Shown: positions 5,538-5,566 of the stretch, piece by piece
How positions within the stretch are numbered: position 1 is the first letter of the stretch
Layout: each line of letters opens with the position of its first letter
Notes under the pieces: generated by a model
Seen by the model: the letters and a program-made list of their open reading frames with translations, nothing else
What the model was told of the DNA's origin: nothing
The model's database searches: none
Made by a program: the position numbers and the translations under genes
Assembly (NCBI GenBank): GCA_011682355.1
Contig: JAACEU010000047.1
Span: 1 to 5,566 of the forward strand
DNA: 5,566 bases
DNA from: Nitrospirota bacterium
GTDB taxonomy: Bacteria; Patescibacteriota; Gracilibacteria; UBA1369; LOWO2-01-FULL-3
Reading direction: 5' to 3'

Positions 5538-5566
5538 AAAAATTCAAAAAAATCTCGATTGTAATT
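5534..5566 (+). CDS. Start of a probable family 2 glycosyltransferase, cut by the window end
   Basis: An ATG at 5534 overlaps the flippase stop as ATGA and opens a frame running off the window. The 11 visible codons give MKKFKKISIVI. A basic start followed by ISIVI is typical of GT2 enzymes, where it continues as 'PxYNE', such as polyprenyl-phosphate sugar transferases (ArnC/DPM type). Position after an ArnE-like gene supports this, but the visible part is too short for certainty. Confidence 0.45.
   Translation, partial: MKKFKKISIVI

Overview
This window looks like a chromosomal segment of a low-GC, lysine-rich bacterium using the standard stop codons. TGA ends two genes within ATGA start/stop overlaps, and no gene carries an internal TGA, which argues against the code-25 lineages (Gracilibacteria, SR1). 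No start codon here has a convincing Shine-Dalgarno sequence. Short overlapping genes, an apparently leaderless promoter and divergent versions of housekeeping enzymes suggest a Patescibacteria/CPR-type genome, perhaps Peregrinibacteria. This placement is an inference with modest confidence.

Left part (1-2483 and on to 3688). The window opens inside the 3' end of a RelA/SpoT-like stringent-response gene (+ strand). Its visible part goes from the helical region straight to an ACT domain and then to four predicted membrane helices. Converging on it is a tightly overlapped minus-strand operon, read from 3688 down to 784. The first gene is a cation diffusion facilitator (CDF) transporter carrying a C-terminal NifX/NifB-like (dinitrogenase cofactor-type) domain. 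It overlaps aroD (type I 3-dehydroquinate dehydratase) by 4 nt, and aroD overlaps ychF (ribosome-associated ATPase) by 16 nt. A sigma70-like promoter lies so close to the CDF ATG that its transcript is probably leaderless.

Centre (3689-4165). A 147-bp divergent intergenic region separates the minus-strand operon from a small plus-strand gene for a very acidic lipoprotein with a perfect 39-bp tandem repeat. A strong rho-independent terminator closes that gene.

Right part (4166-5566). A plus-strand surface-sugar cassette contains a UDP-glucuronate decarboxylase-like SDR enzyme, a four-helix ArnE-like small DMT/flippase protein and, overlapping by ATGA, the first 11 codons of a probable family 2 glycosyltransferase. 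Together they resemble a minimal system that makes a nucleotide sugar, loads it on a lipid carrier and flips it across the membrane. The decarboxylase gene carries an in-frame, GC-rich insertion of about 66-75 bp at a surface position of the Rossmann domain, resembling a palindromic-element insertion.

The points most worth following are the membrane-extended Rel without its zinc-finger domain, the CDF-NifX fusion with unusual metal ligands, the AroD with replaced substrate arginines, and the in-frame GC-rich insert in the decarboxylase.
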